Positions 17,979 to 29,952 are shown, numbered from the stretch's first letter. The stretch is 64,000 bases of DNA from Phreatobacter sp. (GCF_022843985.1 NZ_JALHMP010000001.1:124001-188000); one strand, 5' to 3'. Numbers and translations: made by a program. Notes: a model not told the origin generated them from the letters alone.

Positions 17979-18293
17979 TCAGTCGCGCATGCCCTCGACG
18001 CTCTGGCCGTTGATCTTGGCCTTCAGGATGTTGGAGGGCTTGAAGACCATGACGCGGCGCGGTGCGATAGGCACCTCCTGCCCGGTCTTCGGATTGCGGC
18101 CGACGCGTTCCCCCTTGGAGCGGACGACGAAGGAGCCGAAGGACGAGAGCTTGACCGTCTCGCCATCGGCCAGGCAGTCGGTGATCTCCTTCAGGACCAG
18201 CTCGACAAGTTGTGCGGATTCGGTCCGCGACAGCCCCACCTTCTGATAGACGGCCTCGCAAAGATCAGCGCGCGTGACTGTCTTGCCCGCCAT
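17979..18293 (-). CDS. ihfA: Integration host factor subunit alpha
   Basis: A 104-residue member of the HU/IHF family, which bends DNA as a heterodimer with IhfB. Seen: [20 protein letters not shown] at the N-terminus, the family signature [19 protein letters not shown], and the minor-groove arm with the conserved Pro of GQEVPIAP. The spelling and the tail ([12 protein letters not shown]) are those of the alpha subunit rather than HU. It lies downstream of fabH, the order usual in Hyphomicrobiales. Confidence 0.95.
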   Translation of the reverse strand: MAGKTVTRADLCEAVYQKVGLSRTESAQLVELVLKEITDCLADGETVKLSSFGSFVVRSKGERVGRNPKTGQEVPIAPRRVMVFKPSNILKAKINGQSVEGMRD

Positions 18294-18434
18294 GTCGATC
18301 CCCCAACACTTGCCACTGGATATGGCGGCCTTGCTCCGGGCCGAGGCACCGAAACCGCTCTTATCACTCTGATTTTACTATCACTATGGGGTCAACTGGC
18401 AACGGTCAACCCATTGTAAGCGGAACAGGATGCC

Positions 18435-19409
18435 TCACCAGCGGATCAACGCGGAGCCCCAGGTGAAGCCACCGCCCATGGCTTCCAGCATGACCAGATG
18501 GCCCGGCTGGATGCGCCCGTCGCGAACCGCCACGTCGAGCGCGAGCGGGATCGAGGCGGCGGAGGTGTTGCCATGGCGGTCCACGGTGATGACGACCTTT
18601 TCCGGCGCGATCTTCAGCTTCTCGGCCGAGGCGTCGATGATGCGCTTGTTGGCCTGGTGCGGGACGAACCAGTCGAGATCGGCCGAGGTCGTGCCGGTGG
18701 CGGCATAGGCGTCGTTCATCACGTCGGTGATCATGCCGACGGCATGTTTGAAGACCTCGCGGCCCTCCATGCGCAGGTGACCGACGGTCTGGGTGAGCGA
18801 GGGCCCGCCGTCGACATAGAGCTTGGTGGTATGGCGTCCGTCGGAGCGCAGATGGGTCGTCAGGACCCCGCGGCCGGCGAGGCCGTCGGGCTGCTCCTGG
18901 GCCTCGAGAACGACGGCGCCGGCCCCGTCCCCGAAAAGGACGCAGGTGGTGCGATCGGTCCAGTCGAGGATGCGGGAGAAGGTTTCGGCGCCGATGACCA
19001 GCGCCCGTCTGTGGCTGCCCGAGCGCAGGAACTTGTCCGCCGTCGACAGGGCGAAGACGAAGCCCGAACAGACGGCCTGCAGGTCGAAGGCGACGCCGTG
19101 CCGGATGCCGAGGCGATCCTGGATCGTCGTGGCACTGGCCGGGAAGGTCCGGTCCGGCGTCGATGTCGCCAGGATGATGAGGTCGATGTCCTGGGCATCG
19201 AGGCCGGCGGCAGCGAGCGCCGCGCTGGCCGCGGCGAGGCCGAGGTCGGAGGTGGTTTCGCCATCGGCGGCGATATGGCGCTCACGGATGCCCGACCGCT
19301 GGACGATCCACTCGTCCGAGGTGTCCACGAGCGTCGAGAGTTCGGCATTGGTCATGACGCGGGCGGGCAGATAACTGCCCACACCGCGCACCACGGAACG
19401 AAGTGTCAC
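18435..19409 (-). CDS. fabH: 3-oxoacyl-ACP synthase III (KAS III)
   Basis: Condenses acetyl-CoA with malonyl-ACP to start type II fatty-acid synthesis. In 324 residues the catalytic triad is visible: Cys114 in [10 protein letters not shown], His in [10 protein letters not shown] (about 250) and Asn in [10 protein letters not shown] (about 280). Length is normal. The ATG overlaps the plsX stop by four bases (ATGA). About 140 bases separate it from ihfA. Confidence 0.97.
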   Translation of the reverse strand: MTLRSVVRGVGSYLPARVMTNAELSTLVDTSDEWIVQRSGIRERHIAADGETTSDLGLAAASAALAAAGLDAQDIDLIILATSTPDRTFPASATTIQDRLGIRHGVAFDLQAVCSGFVFALSTADKFLRSGSHRRALVIGAETFSRILDWTDRTTCVLFGDGAGAVVLEAQEQPDGLAGRGVLTTHLRSDGRHTTKLYVDGGPSLTQTVGHLRMEGREVFKHAVGMITDVMNDAYAATGTTSADLDWFVPHQANKRIIDASAEKLKIAPEKVVITVDRHGNTSAASIPLALDVAVRDGRIQPGHLVMLEAMGGGFTWGSALIRW

Positions 19410-20470
19410 GATGCGGCCTCAAGAGGGGCGACCGGCGGCGCCGGACGCGAAGCATGATAAGCGTCCAGCATGGAGCGGATCTTCGACTGGAGATCGTAGC
19501 GGGCCATGTCGTAGGCGAGATCGACAGCGCTGGCAAAGCCTAGCGGATCGGTGCCGCCATGGCTCTTGATGACGATGCCGTTCAGGCCGAGGAAGACGGC
19601 GCCGTTGCTCTTGCGCGGGTCCATCTTCTCACGCAGCGTCGAGAAGGCATTACGGGCGAGGAGATAGCCAAGCTTGGCTCGCCAGGTGCGCGACATGGCG
19701 GAACGCAGATACTCGCCAATCTGCTTGGCCGTGCCCTCGCCGGTCTTGAGGGCGATGTTTCCGGTGAAGCCCTCGGTGACGATCACGTCGGTGATGCCCT
19801 TGCCGATATCGTCACCCTCGACGAAACCGCGATAATCCAGCGTCTTCATGTCGGCATCGCGGAGGATCTGGCCGGCCTCGCGGATGAATTCGAGGCCTTT
19901 GACCTCCTCGACGCCGATGTTGAGGAGGCCGACGGTCGGCCGCTTGAGATCGAAGACGACGCGTGCCATGGCGGCGCCCATCACCGCCATGTCGACGAGG
20001 GCGGCGGCATCGGCGCCGATAGAGGCGCCCATGTCGAGGACGATCGATTCGCCGCGCAGCGTCGGCCAGAGGGCGGCGAGCGCCGGGCGTTCGACGCCGT
20101 CCATGACCTTGAGATTGAAGGCGGCCATCGCCATCAGCGCGCCGGTATTGCCGGCCGAGACGGCGGCCTGAGCCCGCCCGAACTTCACCTCGTCGAGGGC
20201 CCGCCACATCGACGAGACGCGGCGGCCATAGCGCAGCGCCTTGGAGGGCTTGTCATCCATGCGGATGGCAACGTCGGCATGGACGATCTCGCAACGCGCC
20301 CGGACGCGCGGATTGGCGGCGAGGAGCGGCGTGATCTGCCGCTCGTCGCCGACCAGCACGAATTCGATGTCGCCGTGGCGAGACAGCGCGATCTCCGCGC
20401 CCGGCACGACGACGGAGGGACCGAAATCGCCCCCCATGACGTCGAGGGCCAGCCGTACCTTCTCGGACAT
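19406..20470 (-). CDS. plsX: Phosphate acyltransferase PlsX
   Basis: Makes acyl-phosphate from acyl-ACP for phospholipid synthesis by the PlsX/PlsY route. The start is set at [18 protein letters not shown], since the family begins here; an in-frame ATG at 20572 would add 34 residues of unlikely composition. The 354-residue length is standard, with [13 protein letters not shown] near the N-terminus, [10 protein letters not shown] in the middle and [16 protein letters not shown] later. Coupled to fabH. Confidence 0.97.
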   Translation of the reverse strand: MSEKVRLALDVMGGDFGPSVVVPGAEIALSRHGDIEFVLVGDERQITPLLAANPRVRARCEIVHADVAIRMDDKPSKALRYGRRVSSMWRALDEVKFGRAQAAVSAGNTGALMAMAAFNLKVMDGVERPALAALWPTLRGESIVLDMGASIGADAAALVDMAVMGAAMARVVFDLKRPTVGLLNIGVEEVKGLEFIREAGQILRDADMKTLDYRGFVEGDDIGKGITDVIVTEGFTGNIALKTGEGTAKQIGEYLRSAMSRTWRAKLGYLLARNAFSTLREKMDPRKSNGAVFLGLNGIVIKSHGGTDPLGFASAVDLAYDMARYDLQSKIRSMLDAYHASRPAPPVAPLEAAS

Positions 20471-20609
20471 GCACCTATCCGTATGACCGACGCCCGAGGC
20501 CGGGGGCCCCGATGGACCGCGAGCCCCGACGGCGCGAGGAGCCGGGACAATAGCGTCTGGCACCGCCTGCACAAGGGGCAGGCACGCCGAACACCGAACC
20601 GGCGCCTGT

Positions 20610-21173
20610 TTAGGTGCCGCGCTTCAGTTTGGAAAGCCCCGCAAAGGGCGATGTCTCGCCACCATCGTCGGGCGGCTGAAAGGCGGCGTCGGGCTTGCGG
20701 GGATAGGGATCGACCCCGAGGGCCAGGAACTCGGCGGCGATGGCGGCGGCGTCGATGACGCCGCCGATGAGGGGATCATCCGCCGCGACCGCAGCATCGA
20801 TGGCGAGGCCATCCTCCTCGTCATGGATGAGATGGGCTTTCAGCTTGTCCTCAGGACGGAAGCTCGCGTCTACATCCTCGGCGATGGTGTTCTCAACCGG
20901 GTCGAGGGTGACGACGCAGGTCTGCGTGACGGTCGCACTGACCCTGCCGGTGACCACCAGACCATCGCCGCGATAGGGTTTGACATGGATGTCGAGGTCG
21001 AAGGCCGACATCGCGTCGACACCGATGAAGGCTGCGAAGGTCGCGAGATCCTGATCCGCAAGCTGGCGGCGTCGAACATGGACGCCGGATGCCGAGACAT
21101 CGACCAGCCGAATGGGCCAGAGCGGCAGCGGCGCACCTGGACGCCGCCCGCCATCGGCACGTTCACCGGTCAT
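20610..21173 (-). CDS. YceD/DUF177 family protein
   Basis: The 187 residues start at MTGERADGG; the ATG overlaps the end of the chaperone gene by 11 bases (ATGACCGGTGA), which fixes the start. The core [16 protein letters not shown] and the acidic middle with [20 protein letters not shown] are those of DUF177. In many bacteria this gene precedes rpmF-plsX and has been linked to 23S rRNA metabolism. Here rpmF is absent and plsX follows directly. Biochemical role unsettled. Confidence 0.85.
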   Translation of the reverse strand: MTGERADGGRRPGAPLPLWPIRLVDVSASGVHVRRRQLADQDLATFAAFIGVDAMSAFDLDIHVKPYRGDGLVVTGRVSATVTQTCVVTLDPVENTIAEDVDASFRPEDKLKAHLIHDEEDGLAIDAAVAADDPLIGGVIDAAAIAAEFLALGVDPYPRKPDAAFQPPDDGGETSPFAGLSKLKRGT

Positions 21174-21708
21174 GACGCTCTCCGGGAGGCACGGCCGGAA
21201 ACGCGATGTCTCCGGCGAGAAACAGTTCGTAGGGCTGCGCGGCGAGCGCCGCCGCCGCCTGGCGGACATAGGCGGCCAGGACATGGGTGTCGGCTGAGAG
21301 ATCGGCGAGGACGTTGCGGGCGAGCGCGGCTTCGAGGGTTTCCCCATCCCCGCCGGCGAGGGCCTTGTCGTAGGCCTGGACGCGTCCATAGAAGGATTCG
21401 CCCATCTCGCGAATCTTCTTCGGCACCTTGGTGTCGGAGACGCCGAGTTCGCGCAGGCCGCGGTCGAAATCGAGGAACAGCATATCGAAGAGCGCCTGGC
21501 CGAGCTGGCGGCGTTCCTCGCTCTCTTCCTTCAGCCGGTGAAGCACCAGAAAGGCATGGAGCACCACCATCTCGAAACGGCCATGCACGGTATCGGGAAC
21601 GCCATGGTCGCGGAAGAAGAGGGGATTGCGCGCCTGCGCCACGATGGCGCCGTAAAGCGTCTCGATGGTCGGGTCCTGCTTCTTGCGACGGAACAGGCTC
21701 AGAATCAT
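21163..21708 (-). CDS. Ubiquinol-cytochrome c chaperone family protein (CBP3-like)
   Basis: A 181-residue protein matching the family of mitochondrial CBP3/UQCC1, which assists assembly of cytochrome b into complex III. Typical stretches are YGAIVAQARNPLFFRDHGVP, then FEMVVLHAFLVLHRL, and LFDMLFLDFDRGLRELGVSD with KKIREMGESFYGR. The protein is cytoplasmic, with no signal peptide. It heads the minus-strand operon that continues into yceD, and is divergent from bamE. Confidence 0.88.
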   Translation of the reverse strand: MILSLFRRKKQDPTIETLYGAIVAQARNPLFFRDHGVPDTVHGRFEMVVLHAFLVLHRLKEESEERRQLGQALFDMLFLDFDRGLRELGVSDTKVPKKIREMGESFYGRVQAYDKALAGGDGETLEAALARNVLADLSADTHVLAAYVRQAAAALAAQPYELFLAGDIAFPAVPPGERHDR

Positions 21709-21828
21709 CGGTTTTGCCGCCTTCGGGTTGAAATGGTTGCGGACGGGAGTTAAGTCAACGCGCCGGCGTCTTCAAGCGGCGGTTTACCGCCCTCGCCGGC
21801 GGCATCGGATTGAGAAGGTCGGCAGAGA

Positions 21829-22323
21829 ATGATGCGCGTTACGTCACGTCCCGCCAAGGCAGCGCTTGTCGCAGGTCTCGCGGCACTCCTGTCGGCCTGC
21901 TCGCAGGGACCATCCGTGTCGTCCCTGACACCGAGCCTGCCGACTCCGACGCAATTCAGCATCGGCGAGACCTTCAACCGCGGCTATGTGGTCTCCGAGG
22001 AGGCCCTCGCCCAGGTGAAGGAAGGCAACAGCCAGGATCAGGTGCTGATCGCGCTCGGCACGCCGACGACGATCTCCACCATTAACGGCGACGTATTCTA
22101 CTATATTTCAGAGAAGCAGACGCGAACCTTCACGTTCCAGCAGCCGCGGACCGTCGAGCGCAACGTGATGGCCGTCTATTTCAATTCCCGTCGCCAGGTT
22201 GAACGGGTCGCCAATTACGGGCTGCAGGACGGCAGGGTCTTCGACTTCATTTCCCGCTCCACCGTCACCGGTGGCGAAGAGGCCAACCTCCTGCGGCAGA
22301 TCATCGCGGGCCCGCGCAGCTGA
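21829..22323 (+). CDS. bamE: Outer membrane protein assembly factor BamE (SmpA/OmlA)
   Basis: A lipoprotein of the BAM complex that inserts beta-barrels into the outer membrane. The 164 residues have a signal peptide with lipobox LSAC (Cys near 24) and one SmpA/OmlA domain: KEGNSQDQVLIALGTPTTIS followed by FYYISEKQTRTF. Met2 could also be the start. A strong terminator follows. The divergent position next to the CBP3-like gene is common in Hyphomicrobiales. Confidence 0.9.
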   Translation: MMRVTSRPAKAALVAGLAALLSACSQGPSVSSLTPSLPTPTQFSIGETFNRGYVVSEEALAQVKEGNSQDQVLIALGTPTTISTINGDVFYYISEKQTRTFTFQQPRTVERNVMAVYFNSRRQVERVANYGLQDGRVFDFISRSTVTGGEEANLLRQIIAGPRS

Positions 22324-22358
22324 TCGATCTGCTCGGGGTCATGTCCGTTTAGGTGTGT

Positions 22359-22382
22359 GGCCCCGCTCCAGCGGGGCCTTTT
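22359..22382 (+). terminator. Rho-independent terminator after bamE
   Basis: Perfect eight-base stem GGCCCCGC/GCGGGGCC with loop TCCA, followed by TTTT. It starts 36 bases after the bamE stop. Confidence 0.9.
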
Positions 22383-22407
22383 GTTTGTGCCCCGGCGCCC
22401 GGCATGG

Positions 22408-22440
22408 AAAAGCCCCGCGGGATCGCTCCCGCAGGGCTTT
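22408..22440 (-). terminator. Terminator after hppA
   Basis: Hairpin of AAAGCCC-GCGGGA pairing with TCCCGC-GGGCTTT around a four-base loop. On the minus strand the single interruption becomes a G-U pair and the stem is followed by TTTT, so it serves hppA, whose stop lies 20 bases away. It may also back up the bamE terminator. Confidence 0.85.
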
Positions 22441-22459
22441 CTGTCACAGTTAGCGGCAC

Positions 22460-24616
22460 TCAGCGGGCGAGGATCGCCAGCAGCAACAGCGCCACGATGT
22501 TGCAGATCTTGATGGCCGGATTGACGGCGGGGCCGGCCGTGTCCTTGTAGGGGTCGCCGACGGTGTCGCCGGTGACCGAGGCCTTGTGCGCTTCGGAACC
22601 CTTCAGATGGGTGACGCCGTCCTTGTCGACGAAGCCGTCCTCGAAGCTCTTCTTGGCATTGTCCCAGGCGCCGCCGCCCGAGGTCATGGAGATGGCGACG
22701 AAGAGGCCGTTGACGATGACGCCGAGGAGCGAGGCGCCGAGCGCGGCGAAGGCCGAGGCCTTGGAGCCCGACAGGGCCAGCACGCCGAAATAGGCGACGA
22801 GCGGCGCCAGGACCGGCAGCAGCGAGGGGATGATCATCTCCTTGATCGCCGCCTTGGTGAGCATGTCGACGGCGCGGGCATAGTCCGGCTTGTCGGTGCC
22901 GGCCATGATGCCCGGCTTTTCCTTGAACTGGCGGCGGACCTCCTCGACGACCGAACCGGCGGCGCGGCCGACGGCGGTCATGGCGATGCCGCCGAAGAGA
23001 TAGGGAATGAGGCCGCCGAAGATCAGGCCGGCGACGACATAGGGATCCGACAGGTCGAAAGTGACCGGCGACATGCCCTTGAAGTAGGAATAGGTCGTCG
23101 CTCCCGCCTTGTTCGCCTCGGTGATGAAGTAGTTGAGGTCGTAGCTGTAGGCGGCGAAGAGCACGAGAGCGCCGAGGCCGGCAGAGCCGATGGCATAACC
23201 CTTGGTGACCGCCTTGGTGGTGTTGCCGACGGCGTCCAGGGCATCCGTCGAGTGGCGCACCTCCTTGGGCAGTCCGGCCATTTCGGCGATACCGCCGGCA
23301 TTGTCGGTGACAGGGCCGAAGGCGTCGAGGGCGACGATCATGCCGGCGAGGCCGAGCATGGTGGTGACCGCGATCGCCGTGCCGAAGAGACCGCCAAGCT
23401 GGAAGGTGGAGATGATGCCACCGACGATGACGATGGCCGGCAGCGCGGTGGATTCAAGCGACACCGCGAGGCCCTGGATGACATTGGTGCCGTGTCCGGT
23501 GACGGAGGCCTGGGCGATGGAGACGACCGGGCGCTTGCCCGTGCCGGTGTAGTATTCGGTGATCCAGACGATCAGGCCGGTGACGGCGAGACCGACGAGG
23601 CCGCAGGCGAAGAGGGCCGAACCGGTGATGGTCTTGCCGCCGACGACGCCGATGGACCCCCAGCCGGTGACGAACTGCGTCGCCAGCGCCAGACCGCCGA
23701 TGGACAGGACGCCGGTGACGATGAGGCCCTTGTAGAGGGCACCCATGATCGAGTTGTTGGCGCCGAGCTTCACGAAGAAGGTACCGGCGATGGAGGTGAC
23801 GATGCAGACGGCGCAGATGGCCAGCGGATAGATCAGCGCCGATTCCAGCGCCGGGGTACCGGCGAAGAAAATGGCGGCGAGAACCATCGTGGCGACGACG
23901 GTCACCGCATAGGTCTCGAAGAGGTCGGCGGCCATACCGGCGCAGTCTCCGACATTGTCGCCGACATTGTCGGCGATCGTCGCGGGGTTGCGCGGATCAT
24001 CCTCGGGAATGCCGGCCTCGACCTTGCCGACGAGGTCGGCGCCGACATCGGCGCCCTTGGTGAAGATACCACCGCCGAGACGGGCGAAGATGGAGATGAG
24101 CGAGGCGCCGAAGCCGAGGGCCACCAGACCGTCGATGACCGTACGGCTCGTGGGGGCAAGGCCTCCCGGACCGGTCAGGGCCCAGAAATAGATGGCGACA
24201 CCGAGGAGCGCGAGGCCGGCAACCAGGAGACCGGTGACCGCACCGGCCTTGAAGGCGATGTCGAGGCCGGCGGCGAGCGACTTGGAAGCCGCCTGGGCCG
24301 TGCGCACATTGGCGCGGACCGAGACGTTCATGCCGATGAAGCCGGCGGCCCCCGAGAGGACGGCACCGATGAGGAAGCCGATGGCGACGATCGTGCCGAG
24401 CAGCCAGGCGACGAGCAGGAGGATGGCGGCGCCGACGATCGCGATGGTGATGTACTGGCGCTTGAGATAGGCGGATGCGCCTTCGGCGATCGCGCCGGCG
24501 ATCTCCTGCATGCGAGCCGACCCCGCATCGGCAGCCAGGAGCGACTTGGTCGCCCAGGCGCCATAGACGACGGACAGGAGCCCGGCGCCGATGATGACCC
24601 ACAATGCTGTATTCAT
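22460..24616 (-). CDS. hppA: K+-independent H+-translocating membrane pyrophosphatase
   Basis: Couples pyrophosphate hydrolysis to proton export. The start at [14 protein letters not shown] is chosen because an upstream ATG (24769) adds 51 residues of non-membrane sequence. The 718-residue product has about 15-16 spans. The substrate site [20 protein letters not shown] and the metal-binding [18 protein letters not shown] are intact. The motif [10 protein letters not shown] carries Lys where K+-dependent enzymes have Ala, so this belongs to the K+-independent class. It probably recovers energy from PPi made in biosynthesis. Single-gene unit with its own terminator. Confidence 0.96.
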   Translation of the reverse strand: MNTALWVIIGAGLLSVVYGAWATKSLLAADAGSARMQEIAGAIAEGASAYLKRQYITIAIVGAAILLLVAWLLGTIVAIGFLIGAVLSGAAGFIGMNVSVRANVRTAQAASKSLAAGLDIAFKAGAVTGLLVAGLALLGVAIYFWALTGPGGLAPTSRTVIDGLVALGFGASLISIFARLGGGIFTKGADVGADLVGKVEAGIPEDDPRNPATIADNVGDNVGDCAGMAADLFETYAVTVVATMVLAAIFFAGTPALESALIYPLAICAVCIVTSIAGTFFVKLGANNSIMGALYKGLIVTGVLSIGGLALATQFVTGWGSIGVVGGKTITGSALFACGLVGLAVTGLIVWITEYYTGTGKRPVVSIAQASVTGHGTNVIQGLAVSLESTALPAIVIVGGIISTFQLGGLFGTAIAVTTMLGLAGMIVALDAFGPVTDNAGGIAEMAGLPKEVRHSTDALDAVGNTTKAVTKGYAIGSAGLGALVLFAAYSYDLNYFITEANKAGATTYSYFKGMSPVTFDLSDPYVVAGLIFGGLIPYLFGGIAMTAVGRAAGSVVEEVRRQFKEKPGIMAGTDKPDYARAVDMLTKAAIKEMIIPSLLPVLAPLVAYFGVLALSGSKASAFAALGASLLGVIVNGLFVAISMTSGGGAWDNAKKSFEDGFVDKDGVTHLKGSEAHKASVTGDTVGDPYKDTAGPAVNPAIKICNIVALLLLAILAR

Positions 24617-24842
24617 CGATGTTTCCTCTGTCGCGGCGCCCCGTGGGGCGGCCGTCCAATCCCCGTGGAACTGGATGTCCCTGCTCGTTTCTTGTGTGGT
24701 GGTGATGGGCTGACGCCCGCCCCACGACGAGTCCGACGCATTTCTGCCAAAGTCCCGGGTCCGAAGCAACGGATGGGAGGGCTGCGCGGCTCGTCCTTTC
24801 GGCTGTAATCTGTGTTTTCCGGCGCATTCCGGCCGTGGGACG

Positions 24843-26054
24843 TCAGGCCAGTCCCGGTTTCGGCCGGGAACCCACGGCGAGCGCCACGGCCGCGATCGCG
24901 ACGATGGGGAACACGACCCAGTTCACCATGTCCCAGCCGTAGGTCGTCACGATCTTTCCCGAGGAGAAGGAGCCGATCGCCATGACCCCGAAAACGCAGA
25001 AATCATTGACGGACTGGATGCGGGTGCGCTCCTCCGGCCGGGCCGTCGCAGCCACCATGGCACTGGCGCCGATATAGCCAAAGTTCCAGCCGAGACCGAG
25101 CAGGATCAGCGCGACGTAGAAGTGCGGGACGGTAATGCCCATCAGCGCCACCACCGCGGAGATGGCGGTCAGGGCGAGGCCGAGGGCGACGATTCGCGGC
25201 GCGCCATAGCGGGCGATAAGGCTGCCGGTGAAAAAACTCGGCGCATACATGGCGATGACGTGCCACTGGATGCCGTAGGCGGCATCATCGATGGAGTGGT
25301 TGCAGCCGATCATCGCGAGTGGCGCGGCGGTCATGACGAAATTCATCAGCATATAGGTGGCGGCCCCGCAGATCACGGCGGTGACGAAGGCGCGGTCGCG
25401 GAAATAGGCGGAGGTCGGCCGCGTCACGGTGCCGATCGGCGGCGCCTTGGGCTTGGGAATGTCGACGAAGGACAGGATCACGCCGGCCATCAGGGCCACG
25501 ACCGCCTGGCCGATATAGGTGCCGGCGAAGAGCACCGGCGGCACGGCGTCCTTGGTCCAGACCACGAGTTGCGGTCCGACGACGCCGGCGAGGACGCCGC
25601 CCGTCATGACCCAGGAGATGGCCTTGGGCCGGAAGGCGTCGGAGGCGGTGTCGGCAGCCGCGAAACGGTAGCTCTGGGCGGCTGAGGCGTAGAATCCGGC
25701 GCAGAAGGTGGCGAGGCAGAAGACGGGAAAACTCGCCCACATTACCCCGAGATAGCCGAAGAGGCCGGTCAGGACACCGGCGCCGGTGGCGATCTGGTAG
25801 GCGGTCCGGCGACCATAGCGGCGCACCAGCATGCCGACCGGCAGCGAGGCCGCCGCGAGACCGACCACGAAGATCGAGATCGGCAGCGTCGCCAGCGAGC
25901 GGACCGGTGCGAGTTGCGCGCCGACGATGGCGCCGGTGGCGAACATCACGGTCGTGTTCGCGCCGGCCAATGCCGTCGCCAGCGCCAGGATGAAAGCGTT
26001 GCGCTTCGCGAGCCTGTCGCCGATGGCCAGGTCTTCGGGTGTGGTGCTGGTCAT
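24843..26054 (-). CDS. MFS transporter
   Basis: A 403-residue major facilitator with about twelve spans and a loop 2-3 motif of the form [15 protein letters not shown] second similar motif ([16 protein letters not shown]) lies in the C-terminal half. Ser/Thr-rich N-terminus and length are ordinary. Substrate unknown. It is divergent from the OYE-type oxidoreductase at 26344 across a 289-base gap, in which I see no recognisable operator or small gene. Confidence 0.85.
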   Translation of the reverse strand: MTSTTPEDLAIGDRLAKRNAFILALATALAGANTTVMFATGAIVGAQLAPVRSLATLPISIFVVGLAAASLPVGMLVRRYGRRTAYQIATGAGVLTGLFGYLGVMWASFPVFCLATFCAGFYASAAQSYRFAAADTASDAFRPKAISWVMTGGVLAGVVGPQLVVWTKDAVPPVLFAGTYIGQAVVALMAGVILSFVDIPKPKAPPIGTVTRPTSAYFRDRAFVTAVICGAATYMLMNFVMTAAPLAMIGCNHSIDDAAYGIQWHVIAMYAPSFFTGSLIARYGAPRIVALGLALTAISAVVALMGITVPHFYVALILLGLGWNFGYIGASAMVAATARPEERTRIQSVNDFCVFGVMAIGSFSSGKIVTTYGWDMVNWVVFPIVAIAAVALAVGSRPKPGLA

Positions 26055-26343
26055 GGCGGCTTCACGCGATCAGGAAAGGCGGTCTCTCCGGCGGGCAGTC
26101 GGCATAACAAACGTACCGACGATCGTCATTGCAGGAGAAGCGCCGTCTCAATAGCCCGCTTTACCGCCTTTCGCCATCGATCCTGCGACGTGCAGGCCTG
26201 CAAGGCAGGCATGAGCGATCCGCCTTCCGCGCCACAGGGCTTGCGCTCCGCAGGGCTTGGCAGACGTGCCCTGCGCCCCAGGTGCTTGCCTAGGGGAAGC
26301 TGTTGCTGTCCCCTCGCCTTGTCCTTCCGTCTCAGAGACCGTC

Positions 26344-27453
26344 ATGAGCCAGCTTTTCTCGCCCCTCGCCATCGGCCCCGTGACGGTGCCCAACCGCATC
26401 GTCGTGGCGCCGATGTGCCAGTATTCCGCCGATGATGGCTGCATGAACGACTGGCACCTCCAGCACCTCATGAACCTCGCCATGTCGGGCGCGGGCATGG
26501 TGGTGGTCGAGGCAACAGCCGTCGAGCGTCTCGGGCGGATCACCCATGGCTGTGTGGGCCTCTACAATGACGCTAACGAGCGGGCGATACGGCGCGTCAT
26601 CGACGCGGCGCGCGCCGTGGCCCTGCCGGGCACGACCTTCGGCATCCAGATCGCCCATGCCGGCCGCAAGGCCTCGTCCGAGCGGCCCTGGGAGGGCGGC
26701 GGTCCGCTGAAGGACAATGCCGACCCCTGGCCAACGGTCGCCGCTTCGGCGACCGCCTTCGACGAGGGCTGGCATGTGCCGCGGGAAATGACCGGGCCGG
26801 ACATGATGCGGATCGCCACAGCCTTCGTCGCGGCGGCGAAACGGGCCGTGCGGATCGGCTTCGACTCCGTCGAGCTGCACATGGCCCACGGCTATCTCCT
26901 GCACAATGTCATGAGCCCGCTGTCCAACATGCGCACGGATGGCTTTGGTGGCAGCCGCGAGAACCGCTTCGCCTGGCCGCTGTCGATCGCCGCCGCGGTC
27001 AAGGCGGCGGTGCCCGCCCATGTCGCGGTGGGGGCCCGCATCACCGGCCAGGACTGGACCGAGGATGGTCTTCAGGTGGCCGATGCCGTGGCGCTCGCCG
27101 CCGAACTCAGGGCCGTTGGCCTCGATTTCGTCTGCGTGTCGTCGGGCGGCGCGCATCCGCGCGCGCGGGTCCAGGTGAAGCCGGGCTACCAGGTGCCTTT
27201 TGCCACAGCGGTGAAGGCGGGATCGGGCATCACCACGCGCGCCGTCGGCCTCATCAACACGCCGTCGCAGGCGGAGGAGATCATCGCCAGCGGTGCGGCG
27301 GATCTCGTCGCCATCGGCCGCGGCCTCCTCGACAATCCGCGCTGGGGCTGGCACGCAGCCGAAGAACTCGGTGCCGAGCTGACCTATCCGCCGCAATATG
27401 CCCGCGTCGCGAAGAGGCTCTGGCCGGGTGCGGTGCTGGCACGGCCGTCATAG
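26344..27453 (+). CDS. NADH:flavin oxidoreductase, old yellow enzyme family (YqjM-like)
   Basis: An FMN-dependent ene-reductase of 369 residues. I start at [18 protein letters not shown], where the family begins; the ATG at 26257 adds unrelated residues. [11 protein letters not shown] holds the Cys and Tyr typical of the YqjM class, and [19 protein letters not shown] provides the pair of His residues that bind the substrate carbonyl. GGSRENR and [13 protein letters not shown] mark the later FMN-binding loops. It reduces activated C=C bonds; the natural substrate is not evident from context. Confidence 0.92.
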   Translation: MSQLFSPLAIGPVTVPNRIVVAPMCQYSADDGCMNDWHLQHLMNLAMSGAGMVVVEATAVERLGRITHGCVGLYNDANERAIRRVIDAARAVALPGTTFGIQIAHAGRKASSERPWEGGGPLKDNADPWPTVAASATAFDEGWHVPREMTGPDMMRIATAFVAAAKRAVRIGFDSVELHMAHGYLLHNVMSPLSNMRTDGFGGSRENRFAWPLSIAAAVKAAVPAHVAVGARITGQDWTEDGLQVADAVALAAELRAVGLDFVCVSSGGAHPRARVQVKPGYQVPFATAVKAGSGITTRAVGLINTPSQAEEIIASGAADLVAIGRGLLDNPRWGWHAAEELGAELTYPPQYARVAKRLWPGAVLARPS

Positions 27454-27610
27454 CTGCCGCCATCCACACCCGTCCCTTTGCTTCCGCCGCGCATGCGCCT
27501 ATAAGGGCGCGCCCGCGGGCCTTTCCGGCTCCGTGGGTCGCAGGCGATTCACGGACCGATCGGTCCGGATCGCGGCACGGACCCTCGGAGCGGATCCAAG
27601 ACCCCGGCGC

Positions 27611-28066
27611 ATGAGCACCGTCCTCATCCTCAACGGCCCCAACCTCAACCTGCTCGGCACGCGCGAGCCAGCGATCTATGGCTCGACGACGCTCGCCGAT
27701 GTCGAGGCACTGTGTCGCGCCGAGGCGGACAAACACGGCCTCGTCGCCGATTTCCGCCAGTCCAATCACGAAGGCGTCCTCGTCGACTGGATCCACGAGG
27801 CCGGCCGCGCTCATGCCGCCGGCACGCTGAAGGGCGTCGTCTTCAATGCCGGTGCCTATACCCATACCTCGCTGGCGCTGGCCGACGCCACCCGCGGCAC
27901 CGGCATTCCGCTGATCGAGGTCCACATCACCAATGTGCACGCCCGCGAGGCGGTGCGGCATCATTCCTTCCTGTCACCCGTCGCGCGCGGCATCATCGTG
28001 GGGCTCGGCCCCATGGGATATGCGCTCGCCATCGCCGCCGTCGCGGCGCTTCCGGCCAAGGCGTGA
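27611..28066 (+). CDS. aroQ: Type II 3-dehydroquinate dehydratase
   Basis: Third step of the shikimate pathway. The ATG at 27611 gives the normal 151-residue length. Conserved features are [14 protein letters not shown] with the catalytic Tyr23 just after, [12 protein letters not shown] for substrate binding, and [11 protein letters not shown] with the catalytic His. Followed after 35 bases by accB, the usual aroQ-accB-accC order of alphaproteobacteria. Confidence 0.97.
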   Translation: MSTVLILNGPNLNLLGTREPAIYGSTTLADVEALCRAEADKHGLVADFRQSNHEGVLVDWIHEAGRAHAAGTLKGVVFNAGAYTHTSLALADATRGTGIPLIEVHITNVHAREAVRHHSFLSPVARGIIVGLGPMGYALAIAAVAALPAKA

Positions 28067-28101
28067 GCGGTCCCCGCCGCGCCAAGCCACATGAGGGCCC
28101 T

Positions 28102-28584
28102 ATGCTCAAAGGCAAATCTTCCATCGACACGGCGATGATCCGCGAACTGGCGCAGGTTCTGGCCGATACCGATCTCACCGAGATCGAGATCGAACTCGAG
28201 TCGCTGAAGATCCGCGTCGCCCGTCAGGTCACTGTCCATGCGACGGTGGCGGCGCCGGCGCCTGTCGCCGCGGCCCCGATGGCACCTGTTCCGGCCGCGC
28301 CGACGCTGGCGCGCCCGGCACCCGCCGGCGACGACGATCCGCGCAAACATCCCGGCGTCGTGCCATCACCCATGGTCGGCACCGCCTATCGCCGCCCCTC
28401 GCCCGACGCCAAGCCGCTGGTCGAGGTCGGCCAGGTCGTCAAGGAGGGCGAGCGCCTCTGCCTGATCGAGGCGATGAAGACCTTCAACGACATCGTCGCG
28501 CCGCGGTCCGGCACGGTGACGCGCATCCTGTTCGACGACGGCCGGCCGGTGGAATACGGCGAGCCGCTGATGATCATCGAGTGA
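28102..28584 (+). CDS. accB: Acetyl-CoA carboxylase biotin carboxyl carrier protein
   Basis: The 160 residues comprise an N-terminal helical part ([19 protein letters not shown]), a Pro/Ala linker (about 48-75) and a C-terminal biotinyl domain. Biotin is attached at Lys126 in EAMKTFND. The motif reads EAMKT instead of the E. coli EAMKM, as is usual in alphaproteobacteria. The stop overlaps or abuts the start of accC. Confidence 0.97.
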   Translation: MLKGKSSIDTAMIRELAQVLADTDLTEIEIELESLKIRVARQVTVHATVAAPAPVAAAPMAPVPAAPTLARPAPAGDDDPRKHPGVVPSPMVGTAYRRPSPDAKPLVEVGQVVKEGERLCLIEAMKTFNDIVAPRSGTVTRILFDDGRPVEYGEPLMIIE

Positions 28585-28592
28585 GCGCCCCG

Positions 28593-29948
28593 ATGTTCAA
28601 CAAGGTGCTGATCGCCAACCGCGGTGAGATCGCGCTGCGGGTCCTCCGCGCGTGCAAGGAACTCGACATCGCCACCGTCGCCGTCCATTCGACGGCCGAC
28701 GCCGACTCGATGCACGTAAAGCTCGCCGACGAAAGCGTCTGCATCGGCCCGCCCTCGGCCCGCGAGAGCTATCTCCATATTCCCTCGCTGCTGGCGGCCT
28801 GCGAAATCACCGGCGCGGATGCCGTCCATCCCGGCTACGGCTTCCTGTCGGAGAACGCGCGCTTCGCCGACATCCTCGAGAGCCATGGCATCACCTTCAT
28901 CGGCCCCAAGGCGGAGCATATCCGCATCATGGGTGACAAGATCGAGGCCAAGCGCACGGCCAAGCGCCTCGGCATTCCCACGGTTCCCGGATCCGAGGGC
29001 GGCATCTCCGACGACGAGGAAGCCAGGGCTGTGGCCCGGGAGATCGGCTTTCCCGTCATCATCAAGGCGGCTGCCGGCGGCGGCGGGCGTGGCATGAAGG
29101 TGGCGCGCTCGGCGGACGAACTCGAAGTGGCCCTGCAGACGGCCAAGACCGAGGCCAAGGCGGCCTTCGGCGACGACGCCGTCTATATCGAGAAATATCT
29201 CGGCAAGCCGCGCCATATCGAGATCCAGGTCCTCGGCGACGGCCAGGGCAGTGCCATCCATCTGGGCGAGCGCGACTGCTCGCTGCAGCGCCGCCACCAG
29301 AAGGTCTGGGAGGAAGGCCCCTCCCCGGTGATCACGCCAGCGCAGCGCGCCGAGATCGGCGGCGTCTGCGCCCGCGCCATGGCCGACATGGGCTATACCG
29401 GGGCCGGCACCATCGAATTCCTCTATGAGGACGGCCAGTTCTTCTTCATCGAGATGAACACCCGCATCCAGGTCGAACATCCGGTCACCGAGATGATCAC
29501 CGGCGTCGACCTCGTCAACGAGCAGATCCGCATCGCCTCGGGGCAGAAACTGTCGCTGAAGCAGTCAGACATCGTCGTCGAGGGCCATGCCATCGAATGC
29601 CGGGTCAATGCCGAGAACCCCGCGACCTTTCGGCCTTCGCCCGGCAAGCTCAACCTGTTCCACACGCCCGGCGGCATCGGCGTGCGCGTCGACAGCCACG
29701 CCTACCAGGGCTATACGATTCCGCCCTATTACGATTCGCTTGTCGGCAAGCTGATCGTCCACGGCCGCACCCGCACCGAATGCCTGGCGCGCCTGCGCCG
29801 TGCCCTGGACGAGTTCGTGGTGGACGGCATCGAGACGACATTGCCGCTGTTCCGCACCCTGGTCCGCAATCCGTCGATCATCGCCGGCGAGTACGATATC
29901 CACTGGCTGGAGAAGTTCCTGGCCGGCGAGGCGGCCAAGAACGCCTAA
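28593..29948 (+). CDS. accC: Acetyl-CoA carboxylase biotin carboxylase subunit
   Basis: Carboxylates biotin on AccB at the cost of ATP. I choose the ATG at 28593 ([16 protein letters not shown], 451 residues) because it matches the family N-terminus; a GTG at 28581 overlapping the accB stop would add four residues. ATP-grasp features: [13 protein letters not shown] (glycine-rich loop), [35 protein letters not shown] with the metal-binding Glu residues. C-terminal biotin-carboxylase domain ECRVNAENP. It converges with the HAD gene, four bases apart. Confidence 0.97.
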   Translation: MFNKVLIANRGEIALRVLRACKELDIATVAVHSTADADSMHVKLADESVCIGPPSARESYLHIPSLLAACEITGADAVHPGYGFLSENARFADILESHGITFIGPKAEHIRIMGDKIEAKRTAKRLGIPTVPGSEGGISDDEEARAVAREIGFPVIIKAAAGGGGRGMKVARSADELEVALQTAKTEAKAAFGDDAVYIEKYLGKPRHIEIQVLGDGQGSAIHLGERDCSLQRRHQKVWEEGPSPVITPAQRAEIGGVCARAMADMGYTGAGTIEFLYEDGQFFFIEMNTRIQVEHPVTEMITGVDLVNEQIRIASGQKLSLKQSDIVVEGHAIECRVNAENPATFRPSPGKLNLFHTPGGIGVRVDSHAYQGYTIPPYYDSLVGKLIVHGRTRTECLARLRRALDEFVVDGIETTLPLFRTLVRNPSIIAGEYDIHWLEKFLAGEAAKNA

Positions 29949-29952
29949 GGCG